Positions 23,160-34,300 of a stretch of DNA of 64,000 bases are shown piece by piece. Position numbers and translations under genes: made by a program. Each line of letters opens with the position of its first letter. Positions within the stretch are counted from its first letter, which is position 1. This stretch comes from Lepeophtheirus salmonis (taxonomy: Eukaryota; Arthropoda; Copepoda; Siphonostomatoida; Caligidae), in contig NC_052132.2 of assembly GCF_016086655.4 (NCBI RefSeq), forward strand, positions 20,276,805 through 20,340,804, in the 5' to 3' direction. The notes under the pieces were generated by a model that had not been told where the DNA came from, did no database searches, and saw nothing but the letters and a program-made list of their open reading frames with translations.

Positions 23160-23680
23160 ATCGGAGCCATTAGTAGTAAATTTCACTCTTCGGCAGAAAA
23201 AGGGTTTACTTATCGTAAATTATATGGTACCTTGGATGTTGGAATTTAATTTTATAAAGAAAACGGGTTTTTTTTAACGGAGACTACCAATCCTTTCTTT
23301 TGGGAATGTCCTGTTTTAAATATGATATATAGAGATGTTCTTTCGGTTTTAAATACATTTTTGGGTGCAAGCTCCAGAGTGATGACTTTTTATCCTTTTT
23401 TAGCGGGACGGATAGTCAAAGCGTTAATATTGTCCTTTTAAAAACATAGCATATATTGCACGTACTAAGGTAAAGGAAAGACACTGGAAAAGTTTTAAAC
23501 ATTTTAAAGCTGTACATGAGTGTTTTAAAATAATTAAAATACCTCGTATTTTTTTATATGGTTGTCATTATTACAAATGTATCTGTTTATTATTCTATTT
23601 GAATGTATTATTTTGTTTGTGTCTCTGTCGTTTTTGTTTAATATCTGAAAATATACCAATGTCGAGGAAAGACCAAACGA
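23160..23680 (+). pseudogene. LINE ORF2 C-terminal remnant
   Basis: A plus-strand frame reads ETTNPFFWECPVLNMIYRDV and continues to RVMTFYPFLAGRIVKALILS (about 23278-23440). After a frameshift it goes on with IAYIARTKVKERHWKSFKHF (near 23446-23510). The HxFWECPV pattern followed by a basic segment is the usual end of non-LTR retrotransposon ORF2 proteins, after the reverse transcriptase. No reverse transcriptase precedes it, so the copy is 5' truncated as is common for LINEs. It is not adjacent to the LINE 5' part at 6-7.7 kb, and a common origin is unproven. Confidence 0.65.
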
Positions 23681-23699
23681 AAGAAAATCTATATTAAAG

Positions 23700-24095
23700 A
23701 ACCTCTTAGGAAAAAGGAAACAGAATGGGTAAAATATTAACGCACGGGAAAAACATGTATTTCTCTATTATGTCTACTCATTTATCCATATCCGCTCGGT
23801 CAAAAAAATACCAACGATGGGACTTTTGTAGACTGCATTGGGAAAAACTATTATGTTTCTCTACAAAAATATCACTTCTAATAGTGATAATATTCAAAAA
23901 ATGAACATGGCTGAAAATACAATTTAAAACCTATCAAAATTCATGGTGATATATTTTTTGTCATCTCTTTTCTTAGAGTATAACATATATAATATGTGCC
24001 TCATTATATTAAGCAGATTGCGATGTAAATTTTGTGGATATAGTTTTATAATGTTCAAAAAAAATGTTTATGGTCCAAACATTCATAATATATGT
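23700..24095. other. AT-rich non-coding stretch
   Basis: No supportable feature is seen. Confidence 0.5.
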
Positions 24096-24103
24096 GTGTA
24101 GTG

Positions 24104-24540
24104 TCAACACAAAAGCAATCTTTAACTAATATGAAGAAAAAGAGGAGTCTCTAAATTATTTTTTTACTTCATAAATGAATAGTATTTCTTGATTGGGACG
24201 GTCATTTATAAGCTTTATATTATAATTTGAGATACCTAGGAGTATTAACTATAGCACCAAGCCTTCATTTGATGTATAGTACTTTTTTTAGTTTCGAGAT
24301 GGCCTTTCAAATAAAATATGGTATAACTTTCTTCTATAACTGATCGAGAATTTAGTAGATCTTTAAGTAGCATTTGCGGTGCCTCCGAATGATTTATTAG
24401 AATAATTCATTGATATAAATGTAGGATCATTAAATTCAGAATACAAATGTAACCCCGGCTCAGTTTTGAAAAAAAAATCATTTTAGCTCAATTTTGGGTT
24501 GAAATATTTAGTTAAACACTAGGTAACAGAATATCAAGAT
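24104..24540. repeat. family D MITE copy, one end missing
   Basis: It begins with the family end GTCAACACAAAAGCAATCT (24108-24126). It contains GATGGCCTTTCAAATA (near 24298), GGTGCCTCCGAATG (near 24379) and ACAAATGTAACCCCGGCTCA (near 24444), shared with the copies near 26.7-27.1 kb and 63.6-64.0 kb. The opposite terminal repeat is not present after TTTTAGCTCAATTTTGGGTT. Confidence 0.6.
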
Positions 24541-24544
24541 GAAT

Positions 24545-25245
24545 TTTTGGTAATGATATTTGATGAAACTTTTATGACATCCATACATTTGAGATATTAT
24601 AATTTATGTATTTTAAAACTAAAATAATTTTTGTGAGTAGATGATTCCTAAAAAAGCAATGGCCTCATTTATGATTTTATTAACCTATTGGTAGTTACAT
24701 ACTTATACATTTTTGATTGCTTATTTGATTAACTTAAATTGGTAATTCATTTATGTAAAGGCATCAATCAATAAAAAACAATTTATAAGTAACTTTGATC
24801 AGATTAATTATTATGGTACTCTTAATATATAATGTATAAACAGATATTATCGGTAAAACAGTTCCTAATCAAATATTAGCGTAGTAATTATAATCATTTG
24901 TCAACATTTTACATTTCATTTCTGCAAATCATTTATTTTTGTATGTTAGTTTGTTGTATAGGTACCTTTAACACCAGAAAAAGGATGGGTTACAATGTCC
25001 CATTGCGGATGAATGTATCAAAAATGATCACACCTGTTTATCAGGTTGTATATTAGTCAATTTGTAAACAAATTTATGTCGTCGAAATTAAAACCAGATT
25101 TGAGGAACATTATTCTAAACTTATTTTTAACAAATGATACTAGAGCAACAGTGGTTTTTCACATTTATTCGTAGAATACCTGTGTCAAAAGTGATCACAC
25201 AAAAGTTTTAAAAATATCCAGGCCAAAAAATTCGAGTTTCTTTTT
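24545..25245. other. AT-rich non-coding stretch
   Basis: No gene is seen. Near 24975-24990 the text CCAGAAAAAGGATGG echoes CCAGAAAAAGGACCA at the start of the Ig exon at 27137, but the surrounding frame is not Ig-like. Confidence 0.45.
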
Positions 25246-25254
25246 ACTAAAGCA

Positions 25255-25400
25255 TTAAACCATAGTATTGAAACAAAGTACCACGTGATCAATATTTGTA
25301 AAATATTGTAGTCTTTTAGGATTGTTGAATATTACTCTATAACTAACTACGAATTCGCCCTTTTAACTGAAGTAACAAGGTAAAGTCTGCAAAGAAAATA
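25255..25400 (+). repeat. family G dispersed repeat, copy 1
   Basis: It contains GAAACAAAGTACCACGTGAT, then CAATATTTGTAAAATATTG, CTCTATAACTAACTAC and GAATTCGCCCTTTTAACTGA. The same order of blocks occurs at 36529-36720 and, inverted, at 49060-49240. No coding potential or terminal repeats are seen. Confidence 0.6.
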
Positions 25401-25404
25401 CAAA

Positions 25405-26160
25405 CTTGCATATGACATAAGGAAAAATTACAAAAAATATTATAGAATAATGACAAGCGTCATCTTGTGATGAAAATCTATAGCCATGTACGACTACGTT
25501 TCAATATTTTCGTTTTAAATCTTTATTTATGATGAAAATCGTTGTAATATAAGTATTCACTTGCTGTTAAACATCAAAGAAGGAATTCTGATATGTCTGA
25601 ATAGATACATTTTTAAACAAGAACAAATTAATGGGTACAAAAATGATTTCATCGTGAGCTGAGACTGTATTGGGCACATACTTTATAAAATACAATTGTT
25701 TTTGGAAGGCTTGGACTTGAACATTAGTTAATATTATACGACAAAGTCAAAATGTTATCAAAAATGATATCATCGGCGTTCTAGTGTTAATATGTTTAAA
25801 AATTGATACATAAATTTATTTATTGGCAATGATTCCCATACAATCAATCATATTCCTTTTGTATCATGAAAACATAAAATATTTGTCAAATTGTATTTCT
25901 TCATAAGATAAATAGTGCATTATAGAATTTGCTCCAAGCTAGCAGAATTCCGATATGAACAAATACTTCTATTGCTCTACCTAAATATTGATACATAAAA
26001 AACTGTCTCAAATATACATTGTTATAAATAATATTGTAGGGATATACAAGCTAAGCAGTGGCTCTTAAGCTTTATAAATGTATTGTGTATCAACAAAGAA
26101 AGTATACAAATCCATAAATACCGCCATTATGACCAAACTAAACTAAACTACGACGCAACA
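25405..26160. other. AT-rich non-coding stretch
   Basis: No supportable feature is seen. Confidence 0.5.
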
Positions 26161-26162
26161 AT

Positions 26163-26440
26163 AAGGGTCATTCATATAACAGTGGGTCGTTTTTCACATA
26201 AATCTAACCCCCTTCCCCCCTATCGCTTCCAAATAAGAACTGCATGTATTTTTGTTAGGCCCCGCTCTATAAATGTTATTTTTTTTCATATTTCATTTTT
26301 TTTATGCTCCCTATGACGTATTATACGCAATCACATTAGCGTCTACGTGGTTTTAAGTTACCCCCCACCCTCCCTAGACCTGATGTTTGGCTGGATCTTC
26401 CATCTCTTTAAGTGGCTTCGTGGTTTATAAACGCTCCCGT
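26163..26440. repeat. MITE candidate with C-rich interior
   Basis: Left end AAGGGTCATTCATATAACAG and right end, complemented, ACGGGAGCGTTTATAAACCA are imperfect inverted repeats. C-runs (CCCCCTTCCCCCC and CCCCCCACCCTCC) occur inside. The pattern is one I associate with a widespread arthropod repeat ending in GGGTCATTTATAAACCACG-like text. The element at 60118-60662 may be related. Confidence 0.4.
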
Positions 26441-26734
26441 AGAGAAGTATTTCTTAACCTTTTTACTTCAATTACACCATTTCGGAATTTAAACAAAGTC
26501 ATTTCCCCCCGATTAACTTCTTTTTTTTAAATATTTTCTTGGGTCGATTATATTGCAAAACTTTCTGTTTTTCCCATCAAAACCTATATCAAGAAGGATC
26601 AAATCAACCAATAATTTATAATAAATTTGAAAAGAAGCTAAATTCAGAATCATGAAAATAATTAGAAAAAGGAGCAAAACCACGTGCTGATCAAATAATA
26701 CACTACAAAATATTTTTCTACTTGATATAGATAT

Positions 26735-27060
26735 ATCTACATATAGTCAGTCCAACATTTCATAGACATGTTTGAGTCAATTATAGTCCTTGAAATAAGA
26801 TTTGTGGGATAAATTAAGGTATTAAAAATTTTAAGTATATTTTAGAACCTTTGTTTGAATTAATAAATGTATATGTCCTTTCAAATATAGTCTATCAATG
26901 TCTTATTTCATAGTGACAATCATTTTATTTTTATTTTAAGTGAAATTTGAGGTGCCTCCGAATGGTGAAAAAGAATAATTTGTTGATAGAAATTGACGAT
27001 AATTTGTCACAAAATACAAGTGTTCTCCACCCTCAATTTTGGGTTGAGAGCCACATATAT
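26735..27060. repeat. family D MITE fragment just upstream of the Ig exon
   Basis: It shares GAGGTGCCTCCGAATGGTGA (26949), a block near CAAATATAGTCTATCAATGTC and TCAATTTTGGGTTGAGA (27036) with the copies at 24.1-24.5 kb and 63.6-64.0 kb. The family terminal repeats are absent. It lies about 80 bp before the splice acceptor of the exon at 27137. Confidence 0.5.
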
Positions 27061-27136
27061 AATTCCTTGTTTAGAGAAGACATCATCAAAAGATGAAAAT
27101 AAGCAATTGATAAACATTATTATATTTTTTTTACAG

Positions 27137-27273
27137 TTCGACCAGAAAAAGGACCAATTATTCAAGGCTTGAAGGCGATTTACATGGACTCGGATGATTC
27201 TTTAAACATACTTTGTACATCTCATAGATCACTCCCTGCATCCGTACTGGACTTTTTTATCAATGATGAACCA
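27137..27273 (+). CDS. internal exon of a beaten-path-like Ig-domain protein (partial)
   Basis: The exon is preceded by a T-rich tract ending TTTTTTTACAG and followed by GTAAGA, both good splice signals. It is 137 bp long: two bases completing a split codon and 45 in-frame codons, so intron phases are 1 on the left and 0 on the right. The peptide starts RPEKGPIIQGLKAIYMDSDD, then has SLNILCTSHRSLP and ends ASVLDFFINDEPV. The Cys in NILCTS would be the B-strand Cys, and the C-strand FFIN replaces the usual Trp position with Phe. The pattern P-I-I-x-G...LxxxCTSxxSxPxAxLxFxINxxPV matches the second Ig domain of insect beaten path proteins, surface or secreted partners of Sidestep in motor-axon guidance. 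Other exons were not found in the window, so introns are long or the rest lies outside. Assignment to the beat family is by pattern memory. Confidence 0.75.
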
Positions 27274-27279
27274 GTAAGA

Positions 27280-28480
27280 CATAATGATTGCATAATAAAT
27301 ATTAGTATATGTATTTTTTACTTACCTACTTTGGATTTTTATAAACCCCAGAGATTAAAATAATATTTTAATATTTTGTTTTCTAAATTTTGTAGCTCCA
27401 CCTTCTATGTAAATTCTTCATTTTTTCTACACTTCCAATATCTAATTTTTTTTTTATGGTAAACTATTTATTTTGAATTAGCAGCAAATTCTGAAATTAA
27501 TTATTAAGGTTTCTAAGATTTTTTTTAGACGTTCTTATTATTTATCTATGTATATAGATAAATTATGTCGATTAAAAAACCTCTCTGAAAAGAGCAGCCT
27601 GAAGAAAAAGTATTTCAGAAGCACACCCTCCATTCAAAGGAATCTGATGTAAAGAGCTTGACTACCTCTTAACAACCGAAGATATTTATAAATTGCATAT
27701 TTATTCACTTTTTTCATTTCATTTTCAACAAATTATAATTCTTAATTTTTTTACTAGATATTTTGTAATACTTCAGAATATTATATTAGAATGGACATTT
27801 AAGAAGACCTATTTCTAAGGAAATTAGATTTATATACATACAGAGGTGGGTAGAAGTACTTATACTACACTTTAAAGTTCCATAATTTATATATTTCTTT
27901 AATGAGCATAGTTTTTTACAATTATAATTTGCAGCAAAAAGGTTGAAGTAAATATTATTTATATTTGTTGCTGCTACTTTGAAACAACTACAATCATTAA
28001 AAAAAAACACGCCATAAAGATGTACTTCAAAAAACAAAACTAAAATAAATACTTATCTCTACCTCTGTATATGATTTAGTATATACCCAGTCACGACTCA
28101 ATCACACTGACATTATTTTGAGCTACATATCCATAAAAAATAGAGTCGATTGCAAGTAAAGTTTCAAGTCCAAGCTAAATCTCTACCTATTTGTATAAAT
28201 CGTTTATTATATTATACAACGGAATTCCTTACTAATTTATCGACATGTGAGTATCAAGGTGCAGTTACCTGCTTCAATAAGTGCCCCTTCCAATAAAAAA
28301 AAAGGTTTTGATATTTTGAATATGAAAAATAGCATTTTCCAATCCTTCATACTTAGTTTAATGAAGAAAGACCAATAAAATTGATGAGCAAAATAGTTAT
28401 TTTATTTTCTAGTAAATCACAAGTTAAATTTTTTTTTTAAAACATACTCGTACACTCAAAATTGGTGAAATATTAAAAAG
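27280..28480. other. non-coding stretch after the Ig exon
   Basis: This is probably intron of the beat-like gene. A slightly GC-richer piece at 27570-27660 reads LSEKSSLKKKYFRSTPSIQR but lacks clear splice sites. I could not find the next beat exon. Confidence 0.45.
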
Positions 28481-28677
28481 AATTAGCCTTCAATTGAAAC
28501 ATTCACAAACAAGGATATAAAATAAATTGAAGGAATGAATGAGATTTTCATATGAGACCTTAAACACGATCTGCTTGAAATTTTACAGTTCCAATTGTGC
28601 TTTGTGAGTAAATTAGTGTATGGAAACATTTTAACCTTTGCCTCTCTATCCTCAAATGACATTTGATCCACGGACAA

Positions 28678-28717
28678 CTACATTACCGTGTCTTCACAGA
28701 ACTCCCCATCGTATGAG
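28678..28717 (-). CDS. possible terminal exon, minus strand (weak)
   Basis: On the minus strand, GATTCTTACAG is followed by a short open stretch reading, after a split first codon, DGSSYDGEFCEDTVM and then TAG. Composition is less AT-rich than the surroundings. Alternatively GTAATG after GACACG could be a donor. The reverse strand also shows CTTCACAG before and GTAAGA after the same bases, so strand is not certain. No homologue is recognised. Confidence 0.25.
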
Positions 28718-28729
28718 GAGCCATCTGTA

Positions 28730-29600
28730 AGAATCAACAATTAATAATAGTATTAGCACTTCATTTTTATCTAATAAGTTCCATTTTTCCATGCTATTCT
28801 AATTCAACTTCCATATTCAATTCTCAATTAATCTATAGCTACCTATTTGAGATAAAGCAACACTTACTTACTTCTCAACTGTTTTCATTGAATGATCTCC
28901 TTTAAAATGACTTATTTACTTCAACCTTTCTACTTTTAAAAATAAAAGTTTGTACTCACTGAGATCTAGAGACAATATTCGCCAGTGACGATGACAAATA
29001 AAAAAAATTGAGCTTGGATAATCAAAAACTATCCTTGTTATACATACTTCTACCCTAGAATATGTCAAATAGTAGTAAATTAATAAGTATATATATTAGA
29101 ATAAAATCGAAATTGAAGTTAAGGTAAATGATTTAGAAACTTATGGGCAAGTACCTATTGATATAATTTTGATTTGAACATATCTGTCCAAGTTTTTAAT
29201 ATTATAGGAAATTCAAACACATACACATTTGTAGAAGAGCAGAGTGGATATTTGATTTTTACTATTAATCATAAATTCAGTTAGCTCTTAAAATGTTTAA
29301 ATTTATTTAAGATATATGCAATAACTTATCTATACCCCAACGATGAATATGAAAACAGGAGATGGAAGGGGAGTGGGAGATGTCATACCCTTTGTAGAAG
29401 CATTTTTTAGTGTATATCTTCTGTTTTTGTTGGCAACTTAAACATTTTTATTTTTTTTGCCAATACCGTTATTATTATCATTCTTGAAGAGCTAACATGT
29501 AAGTTAAAAGTGTAATAACAGAGAGCAACATAGAATATATGTTGAGAAGTTATAATTGTAAATCTCTGTTAGACTTTAATGTAGAATTGAGGATCCCAGA
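28730..29600. other. AT-rich non-coding stretch
   Basis: No gene could be supported. Confidence 0.5.
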
Positions 29601-29607
29601 TTGGGTA

Positions 29608-30071
29608 CTAATGTGTCAGTTCTTATTTAGGACTGAAGAATGCAATTATGTCCAGTTCAGTCTCATTCTGGTCCACTTTAGTCCTGCATATCAGTCCTAA
29701 AACTTATAAAGTTAATTCTTTCACTACGTCACTCAACTTTTTTTAATCAGTTCTAGTAATGACAGTCTTAAGGAATATTCCTAAGACTAAACTGCACCAA
29801 TGGAACGTCGTAGCTCAATGCACAACGTGCTTCGGAGAAATTATATTCTTCAACTCACAGTGTGTAGATTAGCGTCCCGGTCGTTCCTAGAGAAGAAAAT
29901 ATACTATATGTGATTGCATACTTCAAATAAGATTCCTAGATTAGATGGAGTAAATGTAAGACTATAATGTTACTTATACTTAAACAGTGTAACTCCATCT
30001 AAGCAATTAAACAAAACATTTAAAAAAAAACTTTTCTAGACCGAATAAATAAGGACTGGCACAACACTAAG
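29608..30071. mobile_element. foldback element or MITE containing a SINE-like copy
   Basis: Left end ACTAATGTGTCAGTTCTTAT and right end, complemented, TAGTGTTGTGCCAGTCCTTA are imperfect inverted repeats. A solo end of the same type lies at 10768-10800. The interior at 29803-30039 is the SINE candidate, so a SINE seems to have inserted into this element. The remaining flank (29640-29800) is T-rich with two AGTCCTAAA-like stretches. Confidence 0.55.
29803..30039 (+). repeat. tRNA-derived SINE candidate, copy 2
   Basis: This is the best preserved of three copies. The head AACGTCGTAGCTCAATGCAC resembles an A-box region. GATTAGCGTCCCGGTCGTTC (29867-29886) resembles a B-box (GGTTCGAATCC type) followed by the tRNA acceptor side. 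The tail contains TTAGATGGAGTAAATG and GTAACTCCATCTAA, which could pair as a stem, and ends in AAACATTTAAAAAAAAAC. About 237 bp long. Confidence 0.6.
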
Positions 30072-30074
30072 AGT

Positions 30075-31320
30075 GGGACTTGTGTTTATTCCCATCCTCT
30101 CATAGCTCCTTGCAGCCAATTAAACGAAACGTCATGACTTCTAAGATGTTCTCCTTCAAAAGATCTTCTAAATGGTCCAGATTATCAATTTACTTTCGGG
30201 GTTGTTTTTTTTACAAACGAAAAATGCTTACGGCTTACAACAGTTAGTATCATATGACAATTTTTTTTTAATTTTTTTTGTATTATTACTCATCCCAATG
30301 TTTCGGCCATTAATATAAAAAATATTAAAATATAACAAAAGAAAAAAAAATGATTAATAGGACATAAGATAGCTTTAAACAATAAAAGAGGAGTTCCCTC
30401 GTTGGGATGAATCTGTGCTTCTTTTATATTCATATGACACAGTTACAAAGGACAAATAAAATTACTAAAATACTCATTTTAATGTTGCAGTACTTTTATA
30501 CCACAGGAAATTACTTGGGTTAGAATTTGAAGTAAAGTAACTTAGGGTTAAAGAAGAAGATTTAAAATAAAGCATATTTTGTATTAAAATTTAATTTTTA
30601 TGAATTCAAGTCTATAAGTTTTGTTTTATTTTATTTACTTCATGCTGTACATATACTTAGATTATGGTAGTACAAAAATGATAATAGTAATAATAATAAA
30701 TGGTCGAAAGAATTGCTCTGGAAGGCTTGCATATATATCTATGTACTACATACATAGATATCGTTATAGCAAATTGCTGCATAGTATATTATTAGCAAAT
30801 ATATTATTACGTGTACACAGAATGAAAAGATTGTTTTTTTTTTTTCTTATTGTGTGGAGGGGGGAGTTCTTCATGGTTGGTGTATATATCCGTATATATT
30901 ATATCAGACTTTAACCCATTCTAACAAAAGGATTCAATATGTATATGTACAAACAAGCAAGCAAGATGGGGTAGGGTGGAGTGTGTTTCGTTTGATCGTT
31001 AGTTTTCTTTTTCTTCTTTTAATGCACAAAAGGGGGCTATCAGATTTTATGGACAAACACTCTCAAGATTTGAGATGTATTCAGGGTGTCCACATATGAT
31101 GGAATTTTTGAAAAAAATTCTAAGTAAATTATCCAAGATAATAAAAATTATTTTTAAAATTTTCTCAAAAGCTCATTAGCCAAGATTTCCTCAAAAAAAA
31201 AATATATAATCTTGCAGACACCCTGGTATCCGTCCAGAAATGTTTACATACTTTCCAGACTTGTCATTTGTTTTAAGAACGTACTTCATAGAACAAAATT
31301 TCATAAATGATGGCATCATA
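30075..31320. other. AT-rich non-coding stretch
   Basis: No gene is seen. Frames at 30621-30914 and 30854-31099 are low-complexity. T-runs occur near 30835-30845. Confidence 0.5.
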
Positions 31321-31329
31321 GATATCTAT

Positions 31330-31930
31330 CAGAGACGTCAAAATAAGTCTGCAGTCTCAGATATAAAATCGTGGATTTTTTTATCATAAACAAAACAAGT
31401 AAACTTTTGCAAGAATGAAAAGGAGTAAAACATTGAGGCTTTATCACAGACTTCTTTAATGATATATCTTTCTATTTTTTCAAAATGATTTCCGCTGGCT
31501 GCTATGATGGCCTCCAACCTGGGCCTAAAGGCGCCGCAGAGCTTCTTGATGAAGGCCTTGGACATGGCTGCTCCCTGCTACTTGGAGGAAGTCATACAAA
31601 TTTTGGTGAAGGGCAGCAAAGTTTCTTTTCTCTACTACGCCCTGAATGGCATAGTCGAAGGAGAAGTAGTCTGGGGAAGAGGGTGAAGTGTTTACCCATT
31701 ATGCATTCACCAAGTCAATAATTTCCACCCTCTCGTGATCCAGTTGCTCTTGGTTGCAGTTGAAAGGAGTTGCCGATGTCGTCGTACATAAGAGGACTTC
31801 TCGAAATTCTTTACATCCTTCCTTACAGTCCAATCACTGATATTGAGAGCCTTGGAATGTTGCCTCATCCACTTCGCTAGACTTCTGGTGATTGCTGTCT
31901 CTATTTGCTGACAGCTGTTGATTTTGGAAA
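31330..31930 (-). pseudogene. mariner-type transposase remnant, N- and C-termini joined
   Basis: On the minus strand the start of the protein lies near 31900-31770 (SLAKWMRQHSKALNISDWTV then RKDVKNFEKSSYV, a helix-turn-helix-like region). The C-terminus lies at 31565-31460 (MSKAFIKKLCGAFRPRLEAI then IAASGNHFEKIERY). Between them, near 31640-31760, only a short decayed piece of the catalytic region remains. The tail RPRLEAIIAASGNHFE is the typical end of these enzymes. No inverted repeats were confirmed. Confidence 0.65.
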
Positions 31931-31939
31931 GTTTGTTTT

Positions 31940-32830
31940 TATTGTTTATTGATTTGAATAGTCCCTACTTTTAATATAGCTACGTAGTATTTTAAAATAT
32001 GCACCCTGAAGTAATCCAGATTGATTTAAAGTCAAGTGCATGATTTAACCTTGCACACAGTATCTTCTACTATTTTAATAAGCCTAATTAAGATATTAAT
32101 TTGGACTAAAAAAAATTTTTTTAAAGTGTAAAATATTGAAGTGTTTTAAAGATACTCAAAGTTTTATTAAACTTATTCAAATGGTAAATTGAGATACTTA
32201 TACAAATGCTTGAGCAAAGAAAACCAACTTTTATTATACAACCCATTTAAAAGATATATACATAATTCACTTAAAATCTTAGAGAGCCTGAAACCTTTTC
32301 ATACAGTTGGCCTCAACCATAAATACTGCAATCAAATTAGATCAATATATAAAATGTGGAATACATTTTTTTAGAGCTGTATCTGTAGTCATTAAATGTG
32401 TATATATAGTAATTCAACAAAATAATTAATTGATGGAATTATACACTGAGAAAGGAGTTTACGTTAATATAAGTCTTATATAACATATTAATGAAGTGTA
32501 GCCAGATTATCATTCTAAATGTAAATTGTATTGAATATACATATATAGAGTTGTAGTACTCATATTCTTTGATAAATACCACTTAAGAAAATCATTGTAA
32601 GTGGAAGTATATATTAGAACGATCATTGATGAATATAACCCATAAAAAAATATTATTTTGCAAAAGAACTTTCATTAATGTATTATTATTTTTTACGACA
32701 TTTATAGCATAAAAGAGGGTGTTAAGATCAATTCAGCACATTTTTCAAAAAATCTTTAAATTGTCACTGACTTCATATTTTCGGACGAATTTACTTGAAA
32801 AATGGATTTAATTGTACATATAAATATTTA
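31940..32830. other. AT-rich non-coding stretch
   Basis: No supportable feature is seen. Confidence 0.5.
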
Positions 32831-32834
32831 AAAA

Positions 32835-33105
32835 AAGGTTATTTGATGTATCCGCCTTGGACATCAATCACAGTTTGGTTTGGACTTGAAAGAAGGAGAA
32901 GGCGTTGACGAGGTAGCTCCTTCGCACGTTAATCATTTTCTCATTGATGGAGGCAATAAGGCAGTCCTAAATGGCATGAGATGTTTAATTTATATTATAG
33001 TTAATGTATTCCCAGACAAAGTGATCAATCAGAGTAATACCTGTTGGGACTTTAGTAGTTTGCTAAACCAATTGGAACGTCTCTCTCTCTACCACTAGGT
33101 ACTGG
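32835..33105 (-). pseudogene. mariner-type transposase C-terminal fragment
   Basis: On the minus strand the text reads LIDHFVWEYINYNIN, matching the NPLDYFVWSYVE region. It continues DCLIASINEKMINVRRSYLV and NAFSFFQVQTK toward a decayed end near 32840. Length and order fit the last 90 or so residues of the enzyme. Stops interrupt it and no terminal repeats are seen. Confidence 0.55.
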
Positions 33106-33199
33106 GAGAGGGGAATGATTATAAACCATGAGATTGTATATTTAATGTACTGATTATTAAAGTGTTATAATATAAAATAGTTTTGGGAAAAATATAATA

Positions 33200-34300
33200 A
33201 TCAGTCGTCATCATTATTGGATTATGCTAAAGATAATATGGAACAGTTTAAAGGAAAATTGAGATTTGATAGAGAAGGTCAAAATGTTAGAAGGAAATCT
33301 AACATCGGTCGATGAAAATAAGTAGTATGATCCGACGATAAGGATGATGATAATCTTGATGGAAGTGCAAAAGCGAGCTTGTTCAAAGTCTATCAGAAGA
33401 GATGAACAGCACCGTGAAATGGTAGAAAGAATGTTTAAAGCATTTAATTGTAAAAATTCTGACAAAATAGAAAAACTACCTTTGGAGGAAAAAGGTGTCA
33501 CAAAAATAGATCAAGAAATGAAAATACTAATAAAATTTCCATCTCAGCTTGGAGAAAACATAGAATATAAAGAATTTGTAATTTGGAAGACTTTATGGGA
33601 TAATTATGTGTTGGCTCTTGGATTTGGGGATCAGAATGAAATAAAGAAAAAGGCAGTTTTTAAGTTATTGTGTTGTCCTGAATTGCTGGATAAGATTGAG
33701 CATGCCATGTCAATCGAAATGGATGGAGAATATTCTTTTAAAAAAATTATAGATCTTATTGAAAATTACCTTAAGGAGTAAATTAAAGTGGCATTAGAAC
33801 GGGTCAAGTTAGTGGGAAAGAAGCAGAGTGAAGATGAGTGCTTTGATTCATTTTATACAACTTTATGTTGCCAAGCAAAAAATGCTGGATTCAGGGAGAT
33901 GACATTTGAAGACTGGATATCAACCCTAATTATAATTGGAATAAATAGTGAAGAAACGAAAAAATACATGTTGTCTAAATCACCTGAGTTGTCATTATCA
34001 GAGGTTACATCCATTTGAGGGAGCGAACAAAAGGGTAAAATTCAGAAAGTAGCTTTTGCAAGAAAATTAAGTTCGATATCAAGTTTAAAAACTCATCATA
34101 AAAAGGAGCAGATAAGAGAAACTCAAAGATACTCTTATTGTGGAATAAATTATCATAGAAATGGAGAAAAAAGTCCTGCATATGCGAAGAAATGTAATCA
34201 GTTTCAAAAATAGGTCATTTTAAATTAATGTGTAAATTAAAGAGAGTATTTTTCAAATCTAATGAAGTAAAAGTGAGCGGTGTAAAGAAGAATGTAGAAT
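33200..34300 (+). pseudogene. Ty3/Gypsy-like gag remnant
   Basis: A single frame runs with in-frame stops: one just upstream of the ATG at 33344, one at 33779-33781 and one at 34016-34018. Blocks include EYKEFVIWKTLWDNYVLALG then FGDQNEIKKKAVFKLL (capsid-like), CFDSFYTTLCCQAKNAGF, MTFEDWISTLIIIGINSEET and LLSKSPELSLSEVTSI-like text. A knuckle region YCGINYHRN...CNQ follows near 34134-34200, with one expected Cys lost. A one-base shift near 34208 restores IGHFKLMC, a second degenerate knuckle. These are hallmarks of retrotransposon gag. No protease, polymerase or LTR was found, and a mariner remnant begins directly downstream. Confidence 0.7.

Noticed and set aside
24960..25030. An additional Ig exon suggested by CCAGAAAAAGG
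   Set aside because: The shared phrase is short, and the frame around it lacks Cys/strand patterns and ends quickly.
29803..29890. A functional tRNA gene
   Set aside because: Box-like segments exist, but the cloverleaf stems cannot be formed and the same text is dispersed in three diverged copies with an A-rich tail.
30621..31099. Frames of 97 and 81 codons as genes
   Set aside because: Low-complexity, dominated by Tyr/Ile/Leu/Phe from AT-rich DNA, with no conserved motif or splice context.
31485..31721. Plus-strand frames at 31485-31721 and 31504-31686
   Set aside because: These are antisense to the minus-strand transposase C-terminus.
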